Assembly (NCBI RefSeq): GCF_003576475.1
Contig: NZ_QWGR01000009.1
Location: 124,001-188,000, forward strand
Length of the DNA: 64,000 bases
DNA from: Maribellus luteus
GTDB taxonomy: Bacteria; Bacteroidota; Bacteroidia; Bacteroidales; Prolixibacteraceae
Direction: 5' to 3'
Shown here: positions 56,737 through 64,000 of the stretch, piece after piece
Numbering within the stretch: the stretch's first letter is position 1
Layout: each line of letters starts with the position of its first letter
The notes under the pieces: generated by a model
Database searches by the model: none
The model's input: the letters and a program-made list of their open reading frames with translations, nothing else
What the model was told of the DNA's origin: nothing
Position numbers and translations under genes: made by a program

Positions 56737-57714
56737 TCAGCTTAGTTTATAAGGTTCTTCGGCAATTAGGTCCTTAATGATTTCAGATAACGCACCAAGC
56801 CCATCAAATTGTTTAACCGTTATTGCACCAGGTTCAATCATGTTCAAGTTTGTTGCAATGGTGCCGATTTCGTTTTCGTATCCTGGATTAATTGGACTAA
56901 TTGTTGGAGCTGGGATCAACTTTTCTGAATAGGTTACAACCCCTTTGAAGTCGGTAATGTGAGGTTTCTGACTGCTGGTCATGGCTCCTCTTGGATTTAA
57001 AAATGAACTCAATAAGGATTGCAAAATAGCTTTGTATCTTGCTTGGCGCTTGGGATCATCTATCGCATAATTACGATCAATGTCGTTAAATCCAATTCGG
57101 TAGGTGTCGATATTGCAAACAAAAGCATAAGCACCATGATTTGCAGGACGATGAAAGATGTTCTGACCTTCGTTGGAACTTTCCCCCTTTACTCCAGTGG
57201 AGCTATGTACAACTTTTGTGTGTAAATAGGTTTCGGTGTTGTTCTTACCTGGAACACCAATTGTCCAGCCAAATTCTATTACTGATTTACGAGGAGTATT
57301 TGAGCTGTCCTTATTTTCTCCGACTTTGTCGGTAATTAGAATTCCGTGTGTGTCGCAAACTGCACAAGAGTTGATAAGGGCATCAATAACAACCCCCGCT
57401 TTTTCATTTTTCTTCTTATTCTCGGTGATGTAACTTAGTAACTCAGCCGATGAAATACGATTGGGATTTAGTGCTTTTGAATACTGACTTAATTCAATTC
57501 CGTTGTCTACACAATGGTTGACCAAATGCCCGGCATGTATATGCTTAAACATGTCTCCGCTGATACCATTTACAGTATGTTCCTGACCCTCTTTGTCAAC
57601 AATTGTTAGTTGACGGGTCATAATTTGGTTGCCTTCGCCTCCTTCGTTGTTCAAGGAGTGCATGTTAAGGGTGATTTCACCACTGATAGAAATTGATGCA
57701 ATTTGTTTTTTCAT
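56737..57714 (-). CDS. cas7: CRISPR-associated protein Cas7, Cst2/DevR family
   Basis: 325 aa. IASISISGEITLNMHSLNNEG, GNQIMTRQLTIVD, GISGDMFKHIHAGHLV, and a 'GAYAFVCNIDTYRIGFND' strand match the DevR/Cst2 branch used by type I-B. It forms the backbone that binds the spacer part of crRNA. Located 19 bp after cas8 and 2 bp before cas5. Confidence 0.92.
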   Translation of the reverse strand: MKKQIASISISGEITLNMHSLNNEGGEGNQIMTRQLTIVDKEGQEHTVNGISGDMFKHIHAGHLVNHCVDNGIELSQYSKALNPNRISSAELLSYITENKKKNEKAGVVIDALINSCAVCDTHGILITDKVGENKDSSNTPRKSVIEFGWTIGVPGKNNTETYLHTKVVHSSTGVKGESSNEGQNIFHRPANHGAYAFVCNIDTYRIGFNDIDRNYAIDDPKRQARYKAILQSLLSSFLNPRGAMTSSQKPHITDFKGVVTYSEKLIPAPTISPINPGYENEIGTIATNLNMIEPGAITVKQFDGLGALSEIIKDLIAEEPYKLS

Positions 57715-57733
57715 GATATTCGCATTTTAATGG

Positions 57734-59470
57734 TTATAATTCTTCTGTTGATCCTTCACTTTCAATTTGTTCTTCAGTCCCAGCCTTATTTGCTTCTTTT
57801 TCGGTCAATGCGAAGCCATAGGACGCGAGCAAGGCTCCTACAACTTTTGATGGATACTTATCAAGAAGCCCATAAAACAGACTTAATTCGTTTTCACGAA
57901 TATTGGCCCTAAGAACGGTTCCGTTTTTTTCTGCATAACGAGCAGTTTCTGCATTAAATGTGGCAATAAATTCACCAATAAATCCAGCTAGATCAGGTGC
58001 TGATTTTGACTTGTTTTGCAAAGTCTGAGCTAAACCATAACGGATTTCAAACTTTCGTTGATCCTTGGGAGTGTACTGTAAGGTTACTGTACTTTTGCGA
58101 ATGGCATAAGCCACTTTCTGAAATCCCTCATTGGAGATGATTTCAGAGATTTTAAATTCAGTCATATTCTTAAAGAATTTATTTAATGAAGTTTCTTGAA
58201 ATGGCAATGCATATTTGTTTCTTGAAAAGTTTGACATGATATGCTCGGCATACCAGAAAATAAACCTAGCCCAACTTGAGAAATGCGAGCTGGTTAAAAA
58301 TGTGCGGTAAGCAATCAAACCTTGAGTTGCGTCTCCTTCCTGTTCGTTAATATTTCCAATAATATTGATTTGCTCTTTTAAGAGCTCCACCCAATCTTTT
58401 GCTTCATCTTCACTGTCAAATTCAATAAAATCGGGAGTCTGGAGTTCAGATATGTTCACTACTGCTTTGTTTTGTCCCAAATCCTTTTGATAGGTAGAAT
58501 GAAGACCTGTCAAGATGTTTCTTGCCTTAAAACCTTTATATTCTTCTGTGTTTTCAATAAGTTGTTTGTTCAGGATTAAAAGGTTTAAAATATCAACTCT
58601 TAAAGGTGTATTCCCTTTTATATTCTTTTTGAAAGACAAAACAATTTGTCTCTGCAAGTTGTATTCTGCTTTTTTAAAGTCAGGCACAACAACTTTCATG
58701 TCGTAACTACTGCCAACCTTAACCAATTGACAGAGCATGCTAGTTAAAGCCCCTGATATTTTCATTGTTTCGCTAATCCATGTTGAATCTATTCCTTTTG
58801 CACCAGAACCAGATGCTTTTGCTCTGTTTTGTCCTTTACCCGAATTCGGATTGTATATTTGCAATGCTGTGACCTTATTGTTGAATGACTTTAAATCTTT
58901 AATATTAAGGACTACTGGATTGTCTGCATAAAAATCAAAGATGGATTTTATTAAAGCCGGAAATGAATTTTTATTTAAATAGAAATTGTTATATAGCTTC
59001 TTGAATACTTCAAAATTATTATTGGTTGCAACTTGACTATAAACATCCAAATGCGGATCTATAAATTTTTCTTCTAAAAAGATTCGATCTATTTCTTTCA
59101 TTCTTAGTCTTAATTGCTCGGCCTTTTCTTTTCCTAAAAATTCTTGATAGGCTTTCTGAATTAGACTTCTCCTTTCTTTTTTTAATACATCCTGCAACGG
59201 AAGATCGAAATAGTTTTCATCAAATGTTTCGGATGAATCCCGAACGACATATTGGAATAAAGGAAAGTAGTTTAACTCCTGAATTTGCTCAAGTTGAATT
59301 TCAGGTATTGAAGTGAGTTCATAATACAATCCTTTATCCTCTATCCACAGCTTTGGACGATTAAGTTCAGTTCTGCTTTGGATTTCATGTAGCAAATTGG
59401 CTAATCCAAAAGCTTCAATCGTGTCGGAATATGTTCCGGCTCCTTTTTTTACTTTGAATTTGGAATACAT
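57734..59470 (-). CDS. cas8: CRISPR-associated large subunit Cas8 (divergent, type I-B-like)
   Basis: 578 aa. The identity rests on its place between cas3 and cas7 and on size. The N-terminus MYSKFKVKKGAGTYSDTIEA and GLANLLHEI are typical of large subunits; I see no CXXC zinc motif. The C-terminal 143 residues from M436 (MTEFKISEIISNEGF...) are wholly helical and resemble a small Cas11-like subunit that could be made separately. It ends acidic (EQIESEGSTEEL). It should recognise PAM and recruit Cas3. Subtype is inferred. Confidence 0.8.
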   Translation of the reverse strand: MYSKFKVKKGAGTYSDTIEAFGLANLLHEIQSRTELNRPKLWIEDKGLYYELTSIPEIQLEQIQELNYFPLFQYVVRDSSETFDENYFDLPLQDVLKKERRSLIQKAYQEFLGKEKAEQLRLRMKEIDRIFLEEKFIDPHLDVYSQVATNNNFEVFKKLYNNFYLNKNSFPALIKSIFDFYADNPVVLNIKDLKSFNNKVTALQIYNPNSGKGQNRAKASGSGAKGIDSTWISETMKISGALTSMLCQLVKVGSSYDMKVVVPDFKKAEYNLQRQIVLSFKKNIKGNTPLRVDILNLLILNKQLIENTEEYKGFKARNILTGLHSTYQKDLGQNKAVVNISELQTPDFIEFDSEDEAKDWVELLKEQINIIGNINEQEGDATQGLIAYRTFLTSSHFSSWARFIFWYAEHIMSNFSRNKYALPFQETSLNKFFKNMTEFKISEIISNEGFQKVAYAIRKSTVTLQYTPKDQRKFEIRYGLAQTLQNKSKSAPDLAGFIGEFIATFNAETARYAEKNGTVLRANIRENELSLFYGLLDKYPSKVVGALLASYGFALTEKEANKAGTEEQIESEGSTEEL

Positions 59471-59474
59471 GGTC

Positions 59475-61976
59475 TTATAGTTTTAGATATTTTTCAAAAT
59501 TCATTGTCGCTTTCTGGTCACATAAACGAAGTATCCGAACGAGTAAAAAATAAATTACCCATTCTTGGCAATTACGGGGTGCATAATCTTTTAGATTTCC
59601 TCCTCTAGCTTTTTGCGGAAATGTTGCTTTTACATCAATTTCTCCAAGTAATCGTTCAATTTCCTTATAATGTATTTGTGTGATTTCAAAATCCGCGTAA
59701 GTTTCAGTTTCAACTCCATGATGTTTTAATATTGCTGTTGAAACAGAATTGGCGAGATCTTCATAATCATCCGAGTCAATTATTGCCTCAGCACTTTCGA
59801 TAAATGCATATGCTCCAGCTCCAGCATGGGGCGGTTTATTCTTTGCTCCGCTTTGTTTTTCAATTTCTTTGTCGGTAAGCTCATTAAAATCGCTGTGAGC
59901 TAAAACTTCACCATGTTCATAATTGCCTTTGAGTATTTGCAGCTCTCTCATTGGTTTTTGCCAAGCGGAATTGAGTTTCCCGTAGTCATGCAGGCAAATC
60001 ATGGCTTTGATTAGTTTGTCCCAATCAATGCTTTCTCCCCAGTATGTATCCAGTTGTTGAAAAGCAAACTTAAGTTTGGGTTTGAATTCCTGCTCGTAGC
60101 AATTAATAATGGCCTTGTTGTGTTGGGAAAAGGTGTCTTTCCGGTATTCGATTGTTTCTTTTTCTTTTATCTCATAAGGTTTGAGAGGCGAACAGCTTGT
60201 TCCTGCGCCCAATTCGAGGCCTGCGCCAGATGCGTATTTGAATATTGATTTGTCGACAAAAATGGTATCGTAGCAATTTTTGAGTAAATACGGATCGTTG
60301 ATGGGTTTTAATGCAAAGCCCTCGTTATCTAAAGTATCAAAATCAATAAACTGCGAGTCTTTATTGCTTTCTGCTTTGAAAATGACATCTTCATTTTCTA
60401 TAAGAATTTCTTTTGCCCACTTAATGAACGACCATTTATACAATCCGATCGTTTGGTACTTATATGGTATAAAAGCCCCTCGTGCCTCCTTCGTTACATC
60501 AATAATGGCAACCTCGATGCTTTGTATATCTCGTATTGTTTGCGAGTACATGTTCTTTTCACAAGTCTCCCACGATTGCTGTATTTTGGATCGGTTGAAG
60601 TCGCCTTGTCTGATAAGTGTAAAATCACTCAATTCCTGATTCGTCAGGATTTCATCAACCAATTTTTGTGAAATGTCTTTGTTTAATGTTGAAACTGCTT
60701 TAAGTTTTTCAAAAGTTAATTTGCAAAGCGATGGATCGTAAGGCAAATACTTATTATTGATCGCTTTTTTTTGTCTTTCTTCTTCCTCATCATCCGTTTC
60801 AATTTCCAGCATTTCCCGTTCTTCAATTTCCAGAATATCATACACGAATATTTCACCGTATTCACCTTCCCAACGAGCGCAACGCCCGGCACGCTGTAAA
60901 AAGGAGTTGATTGGTGAGATCTCAACATGTATGGTGTCGCACGAAATATCCATTCCGGCCTCAATCACTTGTGTTGAAATAAGAATGGCACTTTTTTCAT
61001 TTTTTGATCCAAACAGACGTTTCAATTCTTCCTCTTTCTGTTTGCGGTCTTCGTCGAAAAAACGGGAATGGAGGCAGATGATGTTCGATTTTTCAAGACC
61101 TGACAAGTTTTCAAAACCTGTCAGGTCTAAACTTACAATATCGCTATAGAGTTTTTGTGCCTTTTCAACCCGGTTGCATATAATAATCGTTTTCTTCTTG
61201 TGCTGTTTTAATATGGTTTGGGCGTTGGTCGTTTCATCTTTTACAATTACAGACTTCTTAGTATTGTGTCCTTCAGGTATTTTTAGCGATTTAATAATTG
61301 CGACATCTTCGGGAAAATCATTGATTGAAACAACCTCTGCATTAACAGCTTCTTTCAACTTGTTTATATATTCTTCGCTCAATGTAGCAGTCATGATGCA
61401 AAACCGACACAGGTTTTTCAAGGTCTTCAACATCCCAATTGTAGTAGCCATCGATAATTTGGGGTCAAGAAGATGGAACTCATCGAAAACTAAATAACTT
61501 CCAACCAAAGCACCTGCGTTTACATTTGCCTGTCGTTTCGAAAGAGAAAGCGGGAAGCAAAGAAAATTACTCAGAGTCTGGTCGATAGTTGAAAAGATAA
61601 TATCGGTTTCAAAGTGTTCGTCATTTTTGTATTCGCCAGTATGAATTGAAGATTTGCCAATTATTTTCTTTTCATTTAGAACTTTAGTGACATCGGAATA
61701 TATGGAATTGGCTAGAGTTCGGAGAGGGAGGCTATATATCATTTTTTGAGGAAAATCAGTTTTCCCTGCTTGCTGGGCGTACAGAAAAGGTAAAACCGAA
61801 GCCCATGTTTTCCCAGCACCTGTAGGAACTGTAAGTATTACATTCTTGCCACTTAGCAACAAATCAGCAACCTTCAATTGATATTTATAGGGAGCAAAAC
61901 CTGTGATCGATTTGTAAAAGTCTTCAACTACCATTGTTCTTATACTTGTTAATCCAAAATTTTTATACAAAGACAT
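59475..61976 (-). CDS. cas3: CRISPR-associated helicase/nuclease Cas3 with C-terminal HD domain
   Basis: 833 aa from the ATG at 61976; a GTG one codon earlier (61979) is also possible and the residue numbers used here count from it. Walker A TVPTGAGKTWAS at residues 50-60, DEFHLLD box, SATL-type motif (IMTATLSEEY), and the second RecA lobe with ISTQVIEAGMDISCD and FLQRAGRCARWEGE. The HD nuclease follows at the C-terminus: LHDYGK near 664, PPHAGAG near 718, LKHHG near 753, and LRLCDQKA near 821. This helicase-then-HD order differs from the common HD-first Cas3. A palindromic repeat is inserted in frame at residues of about 284-295 (DLTGFENLSGLE). Confidence 0.95.
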   Translation of the reverse strand: MSLYKNFGLTSIRTMVVEDFYKSITGFAPYKYQLKVADLLLSGKNVILTVPTGAGKTWASVLPFLYAQQAGKTDFPQKMIYSLPLRTLANSIYSDVTKVLNEKKIIGKSSIHTGEYKNDEHFETDIIFSTIDQTLSNFLCFPLSLSKRQANVNAGALVGSYLVFDEFHLLDPKLSMATTIGMLKTLKNLCRFCIMTATLSEEYINKLKEAVNAEVVSINDFPEDVAIIKSLKIPEGHNTKKSVIVKDETTNAQTILKQHKKKTIIICNRVEKAQKLYSDIVSLDLTGFENLSGLEKSNIICLHSRFFDEDRKQKEEELKRLFGSKNEKSAILISTQVIEAGMDISCDTIHVEISPINSFLQRAGRCARWEGEYGEIFVYDILEIEEREMLEIETDDEEEERQKKAINNKYLPYDPSLCKLTFEKLKAVSTLNKDISQKLVDEILTNQELSDFTLIRQGDFNRSKIQQSWETCEKNMYSQTIRDIQSIEVAIIDVTKEARGAFIPYKYQTIGLYKWSFIKWAKEILIENEDVIFKAESNKDSQFIDFDTLDNEGFALKPINDPYLLKNCYDTIFVDKSIFKYASGAGLELGAGTSCSPLKPYEIKEKETIEYRKDTFSQHNKAIINCYEQEFKPKLKFAFQQLDTYWGESIDWDKLIKAMICLHDYGKLNSAWQKPMRELQILKGNYEHGEVLAHSDFNELTDKEIEKQSGAKNKPPHAGAGAYAFIESAEAIIDSDDYEDLANSVSTAILKHHGVETETYADFEITQIHYKEIERLLGEIDVKATFPQKARGGNLKDYAPRNCQEWVIYFLLVRILRLCDQKATMNFEKYLKL
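61096..61128 (-). repeat. 33-bp palindromic repeat inserted in the cas3 coding region
   Basis: AGACCTGACAAGTTTT, then C, then AAAACCTGTCAGGTCT: a palindrome with one mismatched pair. It is in frame with cas3 and encodes DLTGFENLSGL between the motif CNRVEKAQKLY and CLHSRF of the helicase. Confidence 0.8.
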
Positions 61977-62048
61977 CACCTATTAGTCTTCCACAATTCG
62001 CACCTAATCGCTTTATGTTTTTGTTCATATCCTCATATTTTAATTGTT

Positions 62049-62888
62049 TTACAATACTTCCACCCAGCCAAAGCCGCTGCTGCTTTTTTCGCTCGTGCCG
62101 GCGTTCCATATCATCCGGTGTACTTCGACAGGTGCCGAGAGTTCAAAATCGAACAGGTTTCCAACAATGCGTGACTCCTCCGGTGTTCCGGGCTTCATCA
62201 GAAATCCGGCGCGTTTCCAACCTCTTGATTCTTCGAGCCACTTTGCAGGTTCAGGCTTGCGGTATAAGGGAATCCCGTGTTCATTTACGCCCGTTTTCAG
62301 CTTAAAACCAAACGTGCTGCCATCCAGTACCTTCCCTTTGGTATTTTGGTATTTTTCGGCAATATGTTTTACCGACAATTCGTAAAAATCTTTTTCAAAG
62401 GGTTTCAGGTACTGCGGGTGTTTATCGTTCTCCGTTTTTAAGCTCACCACCCACGGGGTTTGCAAACGGTACTGCATGGTTTCAGCAAATATTGGCTCGG
62501 GAAGCGCTTCCACGCCGGTAACCTTAAAGTCGATGCCGTTGAATTTATCGCCCAGGTAAAACTCCTGGCTTAAAAACAAGCCTTTGATAAAATTAGAGGC
62601 AGCTTCGTTTACATCGAAACTAACCTGTAAACTGATCTGGTGTTCTGAAATTTCAAACAGTTTCTTTTCCTTCCAAAGCCTGGGCTTTCCGAAGTTGAGA
62701 CGCGAAAAACAAAATAGTTTATATAGTTTTGTTTCGCTTTGTCCATAGCCTTTTTCGTGCAGAAAACCGGCAAAATCGCGATCAGCCTGTTTCAGCACCT
62801 TATAAACCCAGGCGCTGATGTAATACTGGTAATCCATGGGCAACATACGTTGCCTGGTGGTACGGTTAAGTGTTAATTCAAATCTCAT
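62049..62888 (-). CDS. cas6: CRISPR-associated endoribonuclease Cas6
   Basis: 279 aa. MRFELTLNRTTRQRMLPMDY and SAWVYKVLKQAD fit the Cas6 N-terminal RAMP fold, and the end SSSGFGWVEVL is the glycine-rich loop at the C-terminus of the family. It should cut pre-crRNA within the repeat to leave the ATTGAAAT handle. First cas gene in the operon; 69 bp separate it from cas3, and 46 bp from the WYL gene upstream. Confidence 0.93.
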   Translation of the reverse strand: MRFELTLNRTTRQRMLPMDYQYYISAWVYKVLKQADRDFAGFLHEKGYGQSETKLYKLFCFSRLNFGKPRLWKEKKLFEISEHQISLQVSFDVNEAASNFIKGLFLSQEFYLGDKFNGIDFKVTGVEALPEPIFAETMQYRLQTPWVVSLKTENDKHPQYLKPFEKDFYELSVKHIAEKYQNTKGKVLDGSTFGFKLKTGVNEHGIPLYRKPEPAKWLEESRGWKRAGFLMKPGTPEESRIVGNLFDFELSAPVEVHRMIWNAGTSEKSSSGFGWVEVL

Positions 62889-62934
62889 TGAAGTACGATT
62901 AAGTTAATTTGAGTGAAGTTGTTTTAAGTTCATG

Positions 62935-63846
62935 TCAACTTCTGTCAGTTAAAATATTTTTTGCTTTGTTTTGGATAAATTCCTTTAGGCTTTCGGGGAA
63001 TTCGATAGCAACTTCATCGCAGAGTCCCATCACAAAACGCCCGACTCCCTCCAGACCGGCTACTTCTGCTTCGAACACAAATTTCTCGTTCGCCACCGGT
63101 TGTATAAATTCCTCCGATAAAGGGTACTCTTCTTTTAAAAGCTCGGCAGCCCTCATACTAAGCGTTAGCCTGACCGGGATCTCCTTATCCGAGCTGATTC
63201 GAAAAACATCAATGGGAAGTGCTTTGTGTTCTTTTTCATGCTCCCACGGTTCGGGCAACCATTGTACCGATGTGATACGGGTATTTTTAAAGGTTTTACA
63301 GCAGCGGTCCTCCACATCGTATGCCCAGGTGGCCACATAATTGGTAGTAAAATCGAAGGGCTCAACAATCCTGTCTTTTAATTCTCCGCTGTTTGCTGAA
63401 GAATAGCCACGCAGAACTACTTTGTTCCTGTATTTTATGGCCTTTATTAATTCGTGAATATTGGCCGAATGCTGAGGTTTTACAATGGTATCAACCACCC
63501 TGTCGAAATCGTAAAGCGCATAAAGCTTTCGTGCCAGGTTACGTTTTAAAAGATTCTCATCGCTAACGGCATGAATTGCATTTCGCAACAGCACCGCTTC
63601 TTCTTTTGAGAAGTGCAGCAACTCACTTATCTCCCGAAAATAAGGCGTGTTTTTATCCACATAATAGCGGCCATCAGTGGGTTCGGGAATGATAAAACCA
63701 ACTTCGCGCAGGTCTTTAATATCCCGAAACACCGTTCGTTCGGAGACTTGAAAACGATCGGCAATTTCTGACAGGCTGTACCGAAGTCCGCTGGAAAGAA
63801 AAATGAGCAGCTCCAGCAGGCGTTTTACTTTATTTTGTTCTCTCAT
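62935..63846 (-). CDS. WYL-domain transcriptional regulator (YafY type) at the head of the cas operon
   Basis: 303 aa from the ATG at 63846; a longer in-frame start at 63894 would add 16 residues (MNSFKDKHNL...). N-terminal helix-turn-helix: LRYSLSEIADRFQVSERTVFRDIKDLREVGF. The WYL ligand domain follows from about residue 150 with RGYSSANSGELKDRIVEPFDF and WAYDVEDRCCKTFKNTRI, and a WCX-like C-terminus. These regulators are often next to CRISPR or other defence genes and may respond to nucleotide ligands. It is 46 bp upstream of cas6 on the same strand, so it may be co-transcribed with and control the cas genes. Confidence 0.92.
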   Translation of the reverse strand: MREQNKVKRLLELLIFLSSGLRYSLSEIADRFQVSERTVFRDIKDLREVGFIIPEPTDGRYYVDKNTPYFREISELLHFSKEEAVLLRNAIHAVSDENLLKRNLARKLYALYDFDRVVDTIVKPQHSANIHELIKAIKYRNKVVLRGYSSANSGELKDRIVEPFDFTTNYVATWAYDVEDRCCKTFKNTRITSVQWLPEPWEHEKEHKALPIDVFRISSDKEIPVRLTLSMRAAELLKEEYPLSEEFIQPVANEKFVFEAEVAGLEGVGRFVMGLCDEVAIEFPESLKEFIQNKAKNILTDRS

Positions 63847-64000
63847 GAGCCATGGTGGATTGGGTAGATTATGTTTGTCTTTAAAACTATTCAATTTAGC
63901 TTTAAAAAAATGCTGCTAACAGTAAAAGATTTTATGTTGTTTAGCAATGTTTCTTCACTGCCGGCTACAAACCTTTCTTTTTTCTCCTTGATCGCAATTT
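63847..64000. other. upstream region of the WYL regulator at the window edge
   Basis: About 150 bases, AT-rich, with no gene. It should hold the promoter of the WYL-cas unit. A TTTG lies in the right part, but no TANNTTTG follows at a proper distance. Confidence 0.3.

Noticed and set aside
1-64000. Insertion sequences or transposase genes
   Set aside because: None of the translated frames shows a DDE, HUH or tyrosine/serine recombinase motif.

Overview
The window looks like a chromosomal segment of a Bacteroidota bacterium, probably a free-living or gut-associated anaerobe of the Marinilabiliales/Prolixibacteraceae type. The evidence is a SusC/SusD polysaccharide utilization locus with an ECF sigma/FecR pair, a type IX secretion C-terminal domain, a TANNTTTG-type promoter, start sites with little Shine-Dalgarno signal, and an Rnf complex next to pyruvate:ferredoxin oxidoreductase. 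The assignment is inferred from gene content and was not checked against any database.

Layout. 1-5.2 kb (minus): a tripartite efflux operon with two HlyD-type adaptors (one cut by the window edge), a MacB/FtsX-like permease and a TolC-like channel. 5.3-15.0 kb (minus): a small membrane protein, RibBA, and the pair pbpC plus an alpha-2-macroglobulin lipoprotein with an intact thioester motif. 15.4-19.9 kb (plus): a KefG-like flavoprotein overlapping a KefB/C-like antiporter, a secreted protein with a sorting domain, and an unrecognised protein. 19.9-20.3 kb: a repeat-rich stretch. 20.4-26.3 kb (plus): rseC-rnfBCDG-rnfEA behind a clear promoter, then a DUF4143-type ATPase and nifJ. PFOR makes reduced ferredoxin and Rnf converts it into an ion gradient, so these genes form an energy module. 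32.0-44.9 kb (minus): a locus with sigma, anti-sigma, SusC, SusD, SusE/F, a GH66 dextranase-like enzyme and GH31, most likely for dextran or another alpha-1,6-glucan. 45-64 kb: an accessory region that starts at a truncated tRNA 3' end and carries an ArdC-like antirestriction protein, a CRISPR array of 108 repeats by my count, and a complete type I-B-like cas operon (cas6-cas3-cas8-cas7-cas5-cas4-[GxxExxY]-cas1-cas2) headed by a WYL regulator.

Most unusual observations. (1) Two four-helix-bundle (S23/IVS-type) genes sit in gaps of metabolic operons. Each is bracketed by arrays of 7-bp units in inverted orientation that could fold into a long stem around the gene in the mRNA. A GxxExxY nuclease gene sits inside the cas operon with weaker but similar inverted flanks. 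I infer a common class of stem-bracketed cassettes resembling 23S rRNA intervening sequences but inserted in protein-coding operons. (2) A 33-bp palindromic repeat lies in frame inside cas3 and adds about a dozen residues. (3) The CRISPR array switches repeat variant in blocks of 9, 36 and 63 repeats, a record of a change and an apparent reversion. (4) The cas8 3' end may encode a separate Cas11-like small subunit from an internal start.
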